Shown here: positions 41,640 to 50,729 of the stretch, in pieces | How the letters are laid out: each line of letters starts with the position of its first letter | Position numbering within the stretch: position 1 is the first letter of the stretch | Source: Traorella massiliensis | GTDB taxonomy: Bacteria; Bacillota_I; Bacilli_A; Erysipelotrichales; Erysipelotrichaceae | Length of the DNA: 64,000 bases | Direction: 5' to 3' | Assembly: GCF_900104665.1 (NCBI RefSeq) | Contig: NZ_LT629969.1 | Coordinates: 248,001 to 312,000, forward strand | Position numbers and translations under genes: made by a program | Notes under the pieces: model-generated | Told to the model about the DNA's origin: nothing | Seen by the model: only the letters and a program-made list of their open reading frames with translations | The model's database searches: none

Positions 41640-43100
41640 TTTGAAGTTAATTATTTATCTTAACAAATCAGGATTAAATGGCTGATTCGTAGTGACTAAA
41701 TGATAGATAACTCTAAGCAGCTTTCTTACACAGTGTCCTTGAGCACAGCGATGTCCCTTGCCTTGAGAGATCTTAAGCTGATAGTATTCCTTGAATACAG
41801 GATTGCATCGAATAACTGTCAGTATGATCTGATACAAGGTCTTTCGAAGATACTTTGATCCTTTCTTGGCAATAGCTGTATGCTGTGCAGCAAACTGACT
41901 TGATTCGTAATGGTAAGGGGCCACCCCTGCAGCCTTTATGATTTTTCTTGCATTAGAATAGTTGCTTATATCTCCTAATTCCGCTAAAATAGAAGTACCA
42001 GAGAAATGAGAAATTCCTGGTATGGAGAGGATAGGAGAGTTTGTCTTGAGCGAGAACTCTTCTATTTTTTTATCTATTTCAGTAATTTGCTCATGGATCA
42101 ATTCTATTTGATCGACCAGATGTCTGATCTGAATAACGTCTGCTGATGAAGGAATTCCAACAGAGGATTTTGCACGATCCTTAAGCATTTCAGGGGTTAA
42201 AGAAATACGTCTTCCTCTGCCTTTGTATTCAAAGCATCGACGAATCCTTCTTATATCAGCATTAGCGATAGCTTCAGCACTGCCAAAAGTTTTAAGCACC
42301 GCCATATATACACGGCTATATTTGGAATCAAACAGACTGTTGAATTCAGGGAATACAATATCAATACACCTTTGCAGGCGGTTTGAGTAGACATTGAGCT
42401 CTTCCTTCAGATTATGATGATGTCTGGTTAACTGTTTCTGTTCATAAAGATCGAAGCTGTTAACTTTCGTGATACGATACTGCTTTTTACGTTCTGGAGT
42501 ATCCAGGACATCACAAATAGTCAAAGTGTCGAGCTTATCATTTTTGGTAATACCACCTTGCATTTTACGGGAAAAATCAGTGGTTGTAGGATTGATAAGA
42601 GCAACGGAGAAGTTTCTATCCAGAAGAAATCTCAACAAAGCAAAATGATAGTGTCCGGTATCTTCCATACCAATTAAGATAGATTTTTTAGAGTAAGGTT
42701 TAAGATTTTGAATAAGCAGATCAAAGCCATGTTTATCATTAGAGAAAGAAGCAGGGTGAACGATAAGTTCTCCGGTATCTTTATCCATGATACAAAAGAA
42801 GTGTTTATTCTTTCCAATGTCGATTCCAACTAATTTCATGATATAAAATCCTTTCTTTAAAATACGTGAAAATGGTATCCACAACACTTAAACCACAAAA
42901 CCTGGTTCAAAATACGAATTCAAAGACTCATCTAACTCATCATTATTTAGGAATAAGGTGTGGTAAGAACCTCCTTAAAGTAGTCAAGCCACAAGGAATA
43001 ATACAAATCCACATTCACATTATTCAATTTTACAGATTAACAAAACCGTAATCAACCACGGTTTAAAGGGTTGATAGAAAGGAAAAGTATACTGTAAATG
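41640..43100. mobile_element. IS110-family insertion sequence (limits approximate)
   Basis: The transposase on the minus strand is of IS110 type. These elements often lack inverted ends and carry a long non-coding end upstream of the transposase that encodes a bridge RNA. Here about 250 bases (42840-43090) lie upstream with no gene. No target duplication could be read, so the edges are approximate. Confidence 0.6.
41655..42839 (-). CDS. IS110-family transposase (DEDD type)
   Basis: 394 residues. The N-terminal DEDD/RuvC-like domain has VGIDIGKNKHFFCIMD (first Asp), GMEDTGHYHFAL (Glu) and KNDKLDTLTICD (Asp pair). The C-terminal Transposase_20 domain has SIPGISHFSGTSILAELGD, a helix-hairpin-helix-like motif, and the conserved Ser region (AGVAPYHYESSQF). 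I start at ATG 42839, with GAAAGGATT upstream; a longer frame exists but begins without a ribosome site. The frame is intact. Such recombinases cut and join DNA using a guide RNA made by their own element. Confidence 0.9.
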   Translation of the reverse strand: MKLVGIDIGKNKHFFCIMDKDTGELIVHPASFSNDKHGFDLLIQNLKPYSKKSILIGMEDTGHYHFALLRFLLDRNFSVALINPTTTDFSRKMQGGITKNDKLDTLTICDVLDTPERKKQYRITKVNSFDLYEQKQLTRHHHNLKEELNVYSNRLQRCIDIVFPEFNSLFDSKYSRVYMAVLKTFGSAEAIANADIRRIRRCFEYKGRGRRISLTPEMLKDRAKSSVGIPSSADVIQIRHLVDQIELIHEQITEIDKKIEEFSLKTNSPILSIPGISHFSGTSILAELGDISNYSNARKIIKAAGVAPYHYESSQFAAQHTAIAKKGSKYLRKTLYQIILTVIRCNPVFKEYYQLKISQGKGHRCAQGHCVRKLLRVIYHLVTTNQPFNPDLLR

Positions 43101-43541
43101 ACTATTAAATGAGTCATTTATAATATACCAGGAATTATATGGATGAAGGGTCATATTTATTTAAAGAAGATTGAAGAATATGTTTTTTTAGAAAAAAACA
43201 AAATGATAGATGATTCAAATAGAAGTGTAAGGAATCAGGATTTTTCAGGAATATTTTTAAAAGGTAATAAATAAATACAAATTTGAATATCAGTAAATTA
43301 TGACCTCTCAACAGAGGTTACAGTGCTTTAATAAAATCCTCCAAAAGCCTTGAAAATAAAGGATTTATCGCAATGTGTTCGCCTTATCTCTTTATACGGT
43401 CACACACAAGTTTACTCTTTCCCTCATTGCTCATAAGGGCAAATGCAAGGGCAAGAAAATCTCATAACAAGAATAAACATAAGTGTGGCAATCGGAGAAC
43501 TGTGATGTATGTGCGAATATATTATAATGTAGGATTTTTCA
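42840..43541. other. Non-coding stretch: IS110 end and edge of the next element
   Basis: Bases 42840-43090 are the probable guide-RNA end of the IS110 element; ACCG..CGGT at about 43046-43063 can pair. Between 43100 and 43370 I see only AT-rich relics and a short hairpin (ACCTCT/AGAGGT, 43303-43318). From about 43340 the base composition changes and the DNA resembles the upstream part of a Tn4451-like element. No intact gene. Confidence 0.5.
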
Positions 43542-43919
43542 ATGGACAAGTATATTTACGATGATAAAAATGATCTGTGGTATGAACTGCAAGGAGATTA
43601 TTATATTCCTTGTCTTATCTTACCAGCCGAAAAAGAACAGCCTATCGGCTTATGGGGACAGCGACACTTGCAGTATTTGAAAGAATACCGCAGGATTACA
43701 TACCTTAATCTGCTCACAAGCGGCAGGCTGAACGCTTACCTTGCCGACATTGATAAGCAGATGGAGGAGATGTTCTTTCGGTTGGTAGAGCAGATGAAAC
43801 AGGCACAAGGTATTATGGAACAGTTAAAGGCAGAAAACGCCTTAGAATGGACAGGGCGGCTCAATAACATACGGGCGTGTGCAAGGGAGATTGTGGAGAG
43901 GAAGATTATTTTTGCATAA
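43542..43919 (+). CDS. tnpV: TnpV-type transposon-encoded protein
   Basis: 125 residues: it begins YIYDDKNDLWYELQGDYY and includes IGLWGQRHLQYLKEY, LLTSGRLNAYLADIDKQ and ALEWTGRLNNIRACAREIV, the pattern of TnpV, a protein of unknown function carried by Tn4451/Tn4453-like mobilisable elements of Clostridia. The start codon lies in GGATTTTTCAATGGAC; the ribosome site is weak. GC content is higher than in the chromosome. The TnpX recombinase of such elements is not present here, so the element is incomplete. Confidence 0.85.
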   Translation: MDKYIYDDKNDLWYELQGDYYIPCLILPAEKEQPIGLWGQRHLQYLKEYRRITYLNLLTSGRLNAYLADIDKQMEEMFFRLVEQMKQAQGIMEQLKAENALEWTGRLNNIRACAREIVERKIIFA

Positions 43920-44042
43920 GGCAAAGGCGGCAGGGAGAAATCTCTGCCGCTGTTCTTTTGGGTGGTGGTGCTCACGATTCGTTTCTTGCTATTGTTCGTT
44001 TGACCGAGTATAATATATCTACTAATAATGTGGAGGTTTGTT

Positions 44043-44222
44043 ATGTTTGAATATATGACGGTACAGGAAGCTGCAACTAAATGGGATATTTCAGAACGAA
44101 GAATACAGACACTATGTTCTGAAAACAGGATTGAGGGTGTTGTACGTTTAAGCAGAGTATGGCTCATACCAAAAGATGCAAAGAAACCGATAGATAGGAG
44201 AAAGAAGAACAACGAGAAGTAA
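44043..44222 (+). CDS. Excisionase-like helix-turn-helix protein
   Basis: 59 residues: MTVQEAATKWDISERRIQTL and GVVRLSRVWLIPKDAKKPID are a MerR/Xis-like winged helix of the type named helix-turn-helix domain 17. Such small proteins act in excision or regulation of mobile elements. Start ATG 44043 is set by GGAGG at 44032-44036. It belongs to the TnpV block by composition. Confidence 0.7.
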   Translation: MFEYMTVQEAATKWDISERRIQTLCSENRIEGVVRLSRVWLIPKDAKKPIDRRKKNNEK

Positions 44223-44342
44223 AAAAGGATTTTGGGCAGTTGCAACTGCCAGTTGACATATTGAATGGTGCTGATTGGTGGTTAGCAACTTTATCAATCG
44301 CTAAAATAAATATAACAATCACATTAACAGGAGGACAAAATT

Positions 44343-45329
44343 ATGATTTTTGCCGATAAACTTATTTTGTTACGAAAAAAAGCAGGCTGGTCACAAGAGG
44401 AGTTAGCCGAACAAATGAATGTAACACGACAATCTGTTTCAAAATGGGAGGGAGCACAATCTGTTCCTGACCTTGATAAAATGATACGCCTTTCCGAACT
44501 ATTCGGAGTAAGTACAGATTATTTACTTAAAGACGAAATTGAGCAAGCAGAGCATATCAACTCGTCCAATGATATGCCGTCATTAAAGCGTGTCTCTATG
44601 GAGGAAGCAAATGCTTTTCTCTCTGTAAAATCAAGGACAGCTAAAACAATAGCGTATGCTGCTTTTTTGTGTATCTTATCTCCGATAGCTCTTTTGATAT
44701 TGGGTGCAATTAGTGAAAGTACGTCAGGCGGCTTGAGCGAAGATATTGCAGGTGGAATTGGAATGATTGCTCTTATTATTTTTGTAGCAATAGCCGCCGT
44801 AATGTTTATATCAAGTGGTAGCAAAACCGCTCCCTTTGCATATTTGGAAAAAGAAAAGTTTGAAACCGAGTATGGCGTGAGTGGAATGGTTAAAGAACGC
44901 AAAGCAAAATACAAAGATTTGCACACAAAGAATAATATTGCAGGAACTTGTTTGTGTATTACTGCCTTAATTCCGCTTTTTGTTGGAGCAATAATTGACG
45001 CTGATAACGACCTATTTCTAATAATTATGCTTTCCTTTTCATTTATCATTGCAGGTATAGGTGTGATTTGCTTCATTAAGACGGGTATTATATGGGCGAG
45101 CTATGAAAAGCTTCTGCAAGAGGGAGAATATTCTAAAGAAAATAAGGAAAAACCGTCTATTGCAGTTGCTGTATATACTGCATATTGGGTAATAGCAACA
45201 GCAGTATATGTGGGATATAGTCTATCATCAAATAATTGGGGGCAGAGTTGGATAATTTGGGTTGTTGCGGGAGTTATGTTTCCTGCTATCGTTGCAATTA
45301 CCAACGCCTTTGATAAAAAATCAAAATGA
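44343..45329 (+). CDS. XRE-family regulator with multi-pass membrane domain
   Basis: 328 residues. XRE domain at residues 6-62 (WSQEELAEQMNVTRQSVSKWEG), then a region ending in MPSLKRVSMEEANAFLSVKS, and at least six hydrophobic segments from about 100 to 320. This class (XRE plus DUF-type membrane part) is common in conjugative elements of gut Clostridia. AACAGGAGGAC precedes the ATG. It overlaps the KTR gene by four bases (ATGA). The membrane domain may sense cell-envelope stress. Confidence 0.8.
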   Translation: MIFADKLILLRKKAGWSQEELAEQMNVTRQSVSKWEGAQSVPDLDKMIRLSELFGVSTDYLLKDEIEQAEHINSSNDMPSLKRVSMEEANAFLSVKSRTAKTIAYAAFLCILSPIALLILGAISESTSGGLSEDIAGGIGMIALIIFVAIAAVMFISSGSKTAPFAYLEKEKFETEYGVSGMVKERKAKYKDLHTKNNIAGTCLCITALIPLFVGAIIDADNDLFLIIMLSFSFIIAGIGVICFIKTGIIWASYEKLLQEGEYSKENKEKPSIAVAVYTAYWVIATAVYVGYSLSSNNWGQSWIIWVVAGVMFPAIVAITNAFDKKSK

Positions 45330-45496
45330 GAATAGAATGGCTATTATGCCCTATCTGTAAAAGTAAAACACGCCTTCAATTACGAGAAGATACCGAATTA
45401 AAGAATTTTCCCCTCTACTGCCCTAAATGCAAGCAGGAAACACTTATCAACGCAAAGGATTTACAGATAACCGTTATTCAAAAGCGGGAACACTAA
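45326..45496 (+). CDS. Cysteine-rich KTR-domain protein
   Basis: A 56-residue protein with two CxxC pairs (CPICKSKTR and CPKCKQETL), a zinc ribbon; the KTR motif after the first pair names the family. Its ATG overlaps the TGA of the XRE gene. These proteins are carried by many conjugative transposons; their function is not known. Confidence 0.8.
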   Translation: MRIEWLLCPICKSKTRLQLREDTELKNFPLYCPKCKQETLINAKDLQITVIQKREH

Positions 45497-45548
45497 TCAA
45501 ACTATGTAAGCCGCCGCATGGGTAATACCATAGCGGCTGTTTTCGTGC

Positions 45549-46481
45549 CTATCGGCTGTCTCTGTCAAAGGATTTCTTTCTCTGTCTCGGCGGGTTTCTC
45601 TGCTTGCCCTCTGCCTGAAGCTGGCGCAGGCGTTTTAGTACACTCTCCCGTTCAGGCGGCTTTGCCTGCTCTTTTTGAGTGGGTTTCTGTTTTTCCCTGA
45701 CCTGCCGCTCCCATGCGGCAAGGTCACGGTTGTACTGCTCCACAACAGCCTCCGCCTTGCGGTAGGTTGCCATGAACGCCTGCACATTGGGATAACCGTC
45801 CTCTTTCAGAACATCGGGCAGTTTATCCAGCTTTTCAGCGATTGCCTTTTCTGTCCGCTGTATCTGCTCTGTGAGCGCCTTGCGCTCCTTACCTTTGAAA
45901 ATCCCTTTTGTGTCGGCAAACTGCTGTTTCAGTTTCGGAAGTACCGTATCCTGCAAATGCCGGATTTCTTTCGCCTTATCCTGCGCCTTTATCATCAGCT
46001 TTTGCATGGTACGGAACTCTGCCATATCTATTTCAAGGACAGGCTTCGGCGGCATATCGTGTTCACGGATTAGGTTTTGCAGGAAGTCCTTTGCCTTGCT
46101 GACGATACTGCGGAACAGATTGGGGAGCCAGCCCTTGTTTTTGATAGACTGGCTCGCCTTTTCGTGTATCTCTGTCCGCTTGACTTCTAAAATCTTTGCT
46201 TCAGAGATACCCGATAATAACACCATATCCGCTGTCCTGTTCCATTCCTGTCTTGCGGCATTGTCGGCTTTGATTTCGTCCTCTTTGGGATTGTTCTTGC
46301 CGATTTTTTTGGTCGGCAGATAGACGCTGTTTTTATCAAATACCTTTAAGTGCTGCTCAGGATCAGAGATATGGCGGTTGATAAGTTCCGTATACACTTC
46401 CTTTATCTCTCGGAGAAAAGGCTCTCCCTTAAAGCGTGTATCTTTGGCAGTAAACAGATGGCTTTCGTATACCTCGCCTTT
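45549..46481 (-). pseudogene. MobA/MobL relaxase, 3' part only
   Basis: The C-terminal 310 or so residues of a MobA/MobL-type relaxase: KGEVYESHLFTAKDTRFKG, NKGWLPNLFRSIVSKAKD, a long coiled-coil region (KAKEIRHLQDTVLPKLKQQF) and a basic tail. The N-terminal relaxase domain with the catalytic Tyr and HUH is missing. The homology ends at about 46481, where an AP2-domain gene of the other strand begins in mid-domain. The long frame that continues further is antisense to that gene. So mobilisation through this relaxase is lost. Confidence 0.8.
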
Positions 46482-47189
46482 TTTGATAAGCGCTGGGGGC
46501 GTCTTGTGGCCGTTCGCCATGTTGGATATACCACAATAGAACAAACCGGAAAAAAGCAAGCTGTGTGGCTTTGGCAGTGTGACTGCGGAAATACCAAAGA
46601 GATTCCTGCTACGCAGGTTAAGCACGGTGGCACGCGAAGCTGTGGTTGCAAGGCTATGGAGCATATCACCGATCTGCGAAAGCAAGACATTACAGGAGAG
46701 CGATTTGGCAGACTGACAGCGGTCCGTCCCACTGAGCAACGGGACAACAATGGCAGCGTTATTTGGGAACTGCGATGTGATTGCGGGAATTTGACTTATA
46801 AGACAGTAAATGCCCTGAAATCAGGGCGTGTACTCAGCTGCGGCTGTAAATACCGTGAGACCAGGAGCGAAACAGTGAAGCACCGTCGAGATATGGTTGA
46901 GGGAACCAATGTCAGCAACATTGTTGTTTCCAAGCACCTTTGTTCAAATAACACTTCCGGACACACCGGTGTTGGCTTGGATAGGAGAACCGGGAAATGG
47001 TATGCATATATCAATTTCCAAAAGAAGCATTATAATCTGGGTTTGCATAAGGACAAGAGTGCTGCCATACGTGCTCGCCGTGCAGCTGAAGCAAGGCTTC
47101 ACGATCCTGTCATACTGGAATACTGGGACAGTCTGACAGAAAAACGAAAGAAAGAATTTCAGGATTATCTGCGTAGCACTAATAAGTAA
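46458..47189 (+). pseudogene. AP2-domain DNA-binding protein, 5' truncated
   Basis: Two repeats of a Cys-containing module (RWGRLVAVRHVG with CDCGNTKEIP and SCGCK; RFGRLTAVRPTE with CDCGN and SCGCK) are followed by an AP2-like domain (SGHTGVGLDRRTGKWYAYIN, YNLGLHKDKSAAIRARRAAEARL). This is a family found in phages and mobile elements, often next to homing endonucleases. The first module starts abruptly at 46485. An ATG at 46458, inside antisense MobA sequence, could start a slightly altered protein of 243 residues. The C-terminus is complete and a terminator follows. Confidence 0.7.
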
Positions 47190-47202
47190 TGCGTATAATG
47201 AA

Positions 47203-47242
47203 AGGTCGTCTGAGCTTAACTGCCCAGGCGACCTCTTTTTTT
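47203..47242 (+). terminator. Terminator after the AP2 gene, intron target
   Basis: AGGTCGTCTGAGC pairs with GCCCAGGCGACCT (one or two mismatches) and a T run follows to 47242. The group II intron starts 3 bases later. Confidence 0.85.
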
Positions 47243-47775
47243 ATGTGTGCCGGGCATGGCATGAATTCAGTTGGAGATAAACCAACCACAGGTATTTACC
47301 GCCAAGTGTAGTGAACCACAAGCTGTTGACAGTGATGTCATGGGTGAAGGAAGTGGTGTAGCGATTCTTTCGAGCGTACGAACAGAAACCTGATATAAGG
47401 CTAAATGGTGGATAAGGTTGCATAACAAATCGAAGTCCAAAAGGTAAACGTAAAACCAAGACAGTAAATCAGGACGTTGTGAAAGAAACAGGATTCATGA
47501 ATTACCCCGGGAGGTCTTATGGACGAGGAAGCCTAGTAAACTTTAAAATCAGTGATAGTACCCTCGGTCGAAAAAGGTTTATCATAAGAAGTCAGATGAA
47601 GTCATAGTAGGCAGAGATACCGAAGGACTGAAACGTTTATAGAGTGCAAATCACTATAAGCAATGTCTGGACAGTCCGAAAATGAGGATAGCCTGGAACT
47701 ATGGAGCGTAACCATAGATGGTAAAGGTAGTGGGGATGGTTCCGGATAGATTTACAAATAGAGGAGGAGCAGCAA

Positions 47776-48354
47776 ATGAAATTAATGGAAAAGATTTTAA
47801 GTCAGGAGAACTTGAAGATAGCTATCAAAAAGGTCAAGAAGAACAAGGGAGCACCGGGAGTGGACAGAATGACAGTGCAGGAAATCGAAGACTGGTTTGG
47901 ACAGTATCATAATGAATTAATCACAAAGATCATGAACAAACAGTATCGACCCATGCCTGTCAAGAGAGTCTACATTCCAAAGTCTAATGGAAAACAGAGG
48001 CCATTAGGAATTCCAACAGTTGCAGACCGAGTCATTCAGCAGGCAGTGGCACAGGTATTAAGTACAATCTATGAGCCAATATTCAGTGAGCATAGCTTTG
48101 GGTTCAGACCAGGAAGAAGTGTACACATGGCCATGGAAGAAGTATTGCATTACCTTAATGAAGGCTATGAATGGATAGTAGACTTGGATATTGAGAAGTT
48201 CTTTGATACAGTCAATCATGACAAGTTAATTTCAATCTTAAGAGAACATGTCAATGACGCAACAACGATACATCTCATACGAGCCTATCTGAGAGCCGGA
48301 GTGTTAGAGGATGGGCTGATTAAAAGCACAACAGTCGGAGTCCCTCAAGGCGGA
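47776..48354 (+). pseudogene. ltrA: Group II intron reverse transcriptase, 5' part
   Basis: 193 residues of the intron-encoded reverse transcriptase: KNKGAPGVDRMTVQEI (RT0/RT1), PVKRVYIPKSNGKQRPLGIP, FGFRPGRSVHMAMEEVLHYL, VDLDIEKFFDTVNHDKL and VGVPQGG, where the frame is cut by the RIT element at 48354. GAGGAGGAG precedes the ATG. A few more codons can be read into the inserted DNA to 48411. The protein resumes at 51822 in the same order. It would have 432 residues if joined. Confidence 0.9.
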
Positions 48355-48378
48355 TTATGTAGATATCGACATAATCCA

Positions 48379-48463
48379 CCTTATGTAGAGTTAGTTATTA
48401 TGCCGAGTTAAGTTTGAAAAGCATTTATTTTATAGGCTTTTCTATTTATTTTCTCGGCATAAT
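48379..48463. repeat. RIT left inverted end
   Basis: 85 bases that return as the reverse complement at 51733-51817. Inside it, ATTATGCCGAG and CTCGGCATAAT are themselves inverted, as are AAAAGC and GCTTTT, so each end can fold into a hairpin. In front of it, GGATTATGT and ACATAATCC (48352-48377) flank an 8-base spacer AGATATCG. Confidence 0.85.
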
Positions 48464-48523
48464 GTATCACAGTTATAGTAGAAATAATAGATCAATTTCT
48501 ACTAATAAAGGACGGTGATACAT

Positions 48524-49771
48524 ATGAAATTAGATTAAATTATTCAAGGATTGGAAAAACTTCTTATTCAAAACAACTATTCTTCTCAAACCATCAAATT
48601 TTATAAGAGAGAATGGAAGAAATTAGAGTTATTCTTGATTGATAATTACTCCAATACCGAATTTAGCCTTGATAAAGGATTGGCTTACTTGGAAAGGCAA
48701 TATGGTATAGTTTCGAAATACATTGACGGAACTATTTCTCAGCAGAGAGTGCAGCTTCTTAGAGTCATTCATTTATTATCGGATTATCAGCTTCATGGGG
48801 TTCTGACACGCCGATACACAGCCTCCAAGAATCAAATTCATTTATCGGATGAATATGCAGTCATTTTTAATGAATTTTTAAATGACTTGGAAGAGAGCGA
48901 ACTCTCATACAGTACAATAAAACATTACTCTCACATTTCTAAAGTATTCCTGGATTATCTATCACAAAGACAGGTAACGGATATAGCCACTATTGATTTG
49001 GCCATCTGTAATGATTTTATTAAGACTTTTTCAAATTTTAGTTACAAAACAGTCGAACAGAACATTTGTGGATTGAGATATTTCCTGAGATATCTTCACT
49101 TCAAGAATAAGCTTTCTGCTGATCTGGCATCAAAAATTCACATGCCCTCGATTTCAAAAACAAGGTCGATACCATCTGTTTGGACCACTGAAGAACTTAC
49201 TCAACTGTTAAAGGCGATTGACCGAAACAGTCCATTGGGAAAACGTGATTATGCAATGATTCTTTTAGCCTGCATACTTGGAATAAGAAGCGGTGATATT
49301 AAAAATTTAAAATTTGACAATTTTGATTGGGAAAACAAAAGAATATCCTTCATTCAGCGCAAGACAAAAAGGCCATTATCTCTACCTTTACCTAATGAAG
49401 TAGGCTGGGCAGTCATAGATTATATCAAGAATGGAAGACCGGCTTTTTATGATACGCATTATGTTTTCATTAAACATACGCCACCATTCGACCCTTTTTC
49501 TGAAGAAAATCATCTGAATGGTATAATCAGACGATATATGAACAAAGCTGGAATACCTATTACGAAAAACAGACACTCTGGTTTTCATTCCATGCGACAC
49601 GCACTAGCTTCTTTATTATTGGAGGCTGGGACACAACTGCCAATCATTACTGAAATCCTTGGTCATTCAAATCCTGATATTACTTCAATATATTTAAAAA
49701 CTGATATCAATAAATTAAAAGAGTGCGTATTGCCTCTGACTTTTGATGATGAAACGTTTAATATTCAATAG
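48524..49771 (+). CDS. RIT tyrosine recombinase A, early in-frame stop
   Basis: A tyrosine recombinase of about 415 residues. Catalytic residues: Arg in GIRSGDIKNL, Lys in FIQRKTKRPL, HxxR in GFHSMRHALAS, His in LGHSNPD and Tyr in SIYLKTD. The natural start is ATG 48524, after AAGGACGGTG. Its fifth codon (48536-48538) is TAA; the frame then continues IIQGLEKLLIQNN. Without readthrough, translation could begin only at TTG 48551, which lacks a spaced ribosome site. The 3' end overlaps gene B. Confidence 0.75.
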
Positions 49772-50729
49772 TGTATTCAAAAAAGAATTTCAGGATTTAA
49801 TAGAATTAAAGCAGTCGCAAGGATTCAAATATACATCGGAATGTTCAGCTTTTCTAAGATTGGATAAATTTTTCTATGAAAATAAAATCACAGAAAAAGC
49901 CATAACACGTGAGATAGTGGAAAAATGGTGCAGAAAAACTTCTTATGAAACCGTTAGTAATCAAGCAGGAAGAATATCAATCCTAAGAGTTTTTTGTACA
50001 TATTTGAACGATATGGGAATTGAAGCTTATATTCCGCCTAAAGGTCTAGTAAGGAAAGCACCTAAGTATGATGCCCATATCTATACTGACAAAGAGTTAA
50101 AGCAATTCTTTAAAAGTGTGGATCAAAGTAAAAGTGTTTCTATATCACCTTATAGACATCTGGTCATGCCCGTCTTTTTCAGAATCCTTTATACCAGTGG
50201 TTTAAGAGTATCTGAGTTAAGGCTTCTAAAAATCAAAGATTTTCATTTGGATAAAGGTTATATTATAGTTCGAAGCGGAAAAAACAAGAAAGATAGGATA
50301 GTACCAGTTCACCCGATATTGGTCCAAAAATGTATAGAATTAAAGGAAATAATACACCAGGAATCAGAAGAAGATGAATACTTTTTCATGATAACTCCTG
50401 GCGTACCAATGAAACTGCATACGGTTTATCGTAATTTTAGACGATATCTAGAAAAAGCAGGCATTTCACATACCGGAAAAGGTCCAAGAGTTCATGATTT
50501 CAGACACACTTATTGTGTCAATTTATTAAAAATGTGGCTAGAAGAAGGAAAAAATCTACTTAACTGTCTGCCATATATGAAAACAATGCTCGGACATGAA
50601 ACGTTTGAAGAAACAGCATATTATCTAAAGCTTACTCAATCGCTTTTTCCAATTCTCACAGGAAAACTAGAGGAAGCATACTCAGAAATGATTGAGGTGG
50701 TGATTCTAGATGAAAAAGAGTTCTACTGA
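49746..50729 (+). CDS. RIT tyrosine recombinase B
   Basis: About 327 residues. N-terminal SAM-like core-binding domain (FKYTSECSAFLRLDKFFYEN), then a catalytic domain: Arg in TSGLRVSELRLL, Lys in SGKNKKDRIV, HxxR in VHDFRHTYCV, His in LGHETFE, and Tyr in YYLKLTQ. The frame overlaps recombinase A by 26 bases and recombinase C by 20, so the three are translated in a coupled way. Start ATG 49746 or 49749. Confidence 0.85.
   Translation: MMKRLIFNSVFKKEFQDLIELKQSQGFKYTSECSAFLRLDKFFYENKITEKAITREIVEKWCRKTSYETVSNQAGRISILRVFCTYLNDMGIEAYIPPKGLVRKAPKYDAHIYTDKELKQFFKSVDQSKSVSISPYRHLVMPVFFRILYTSGLRVSELRLLKIKDFHLDKGYIIVRSGKNKKDRIVPVHPILVQKCIELKEIIHQESEEDEYFFMITPGVPMKLHTVYRNFRRYLEKAGISHTGKGPRVHDFRHTYCVNLLKMWLEEGKNLLNCLPYMKTMLGHETFEETAYYLKLTQSLFPILTGKLEEAYSEMIEVVILDEKEFY

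Noticed and set aside
43373-43564. A 63-codon frame in front of tnpV
   Set aside because: It overlaps the tnpV start in another frame, has a composition unlike its neighbours and no ribosome site.
46350-46457. 5' extension of the AP2-domain gene
   Set aside because: It is antisense to the MobA relaxase sequence and the protein has no similarity to the family there.
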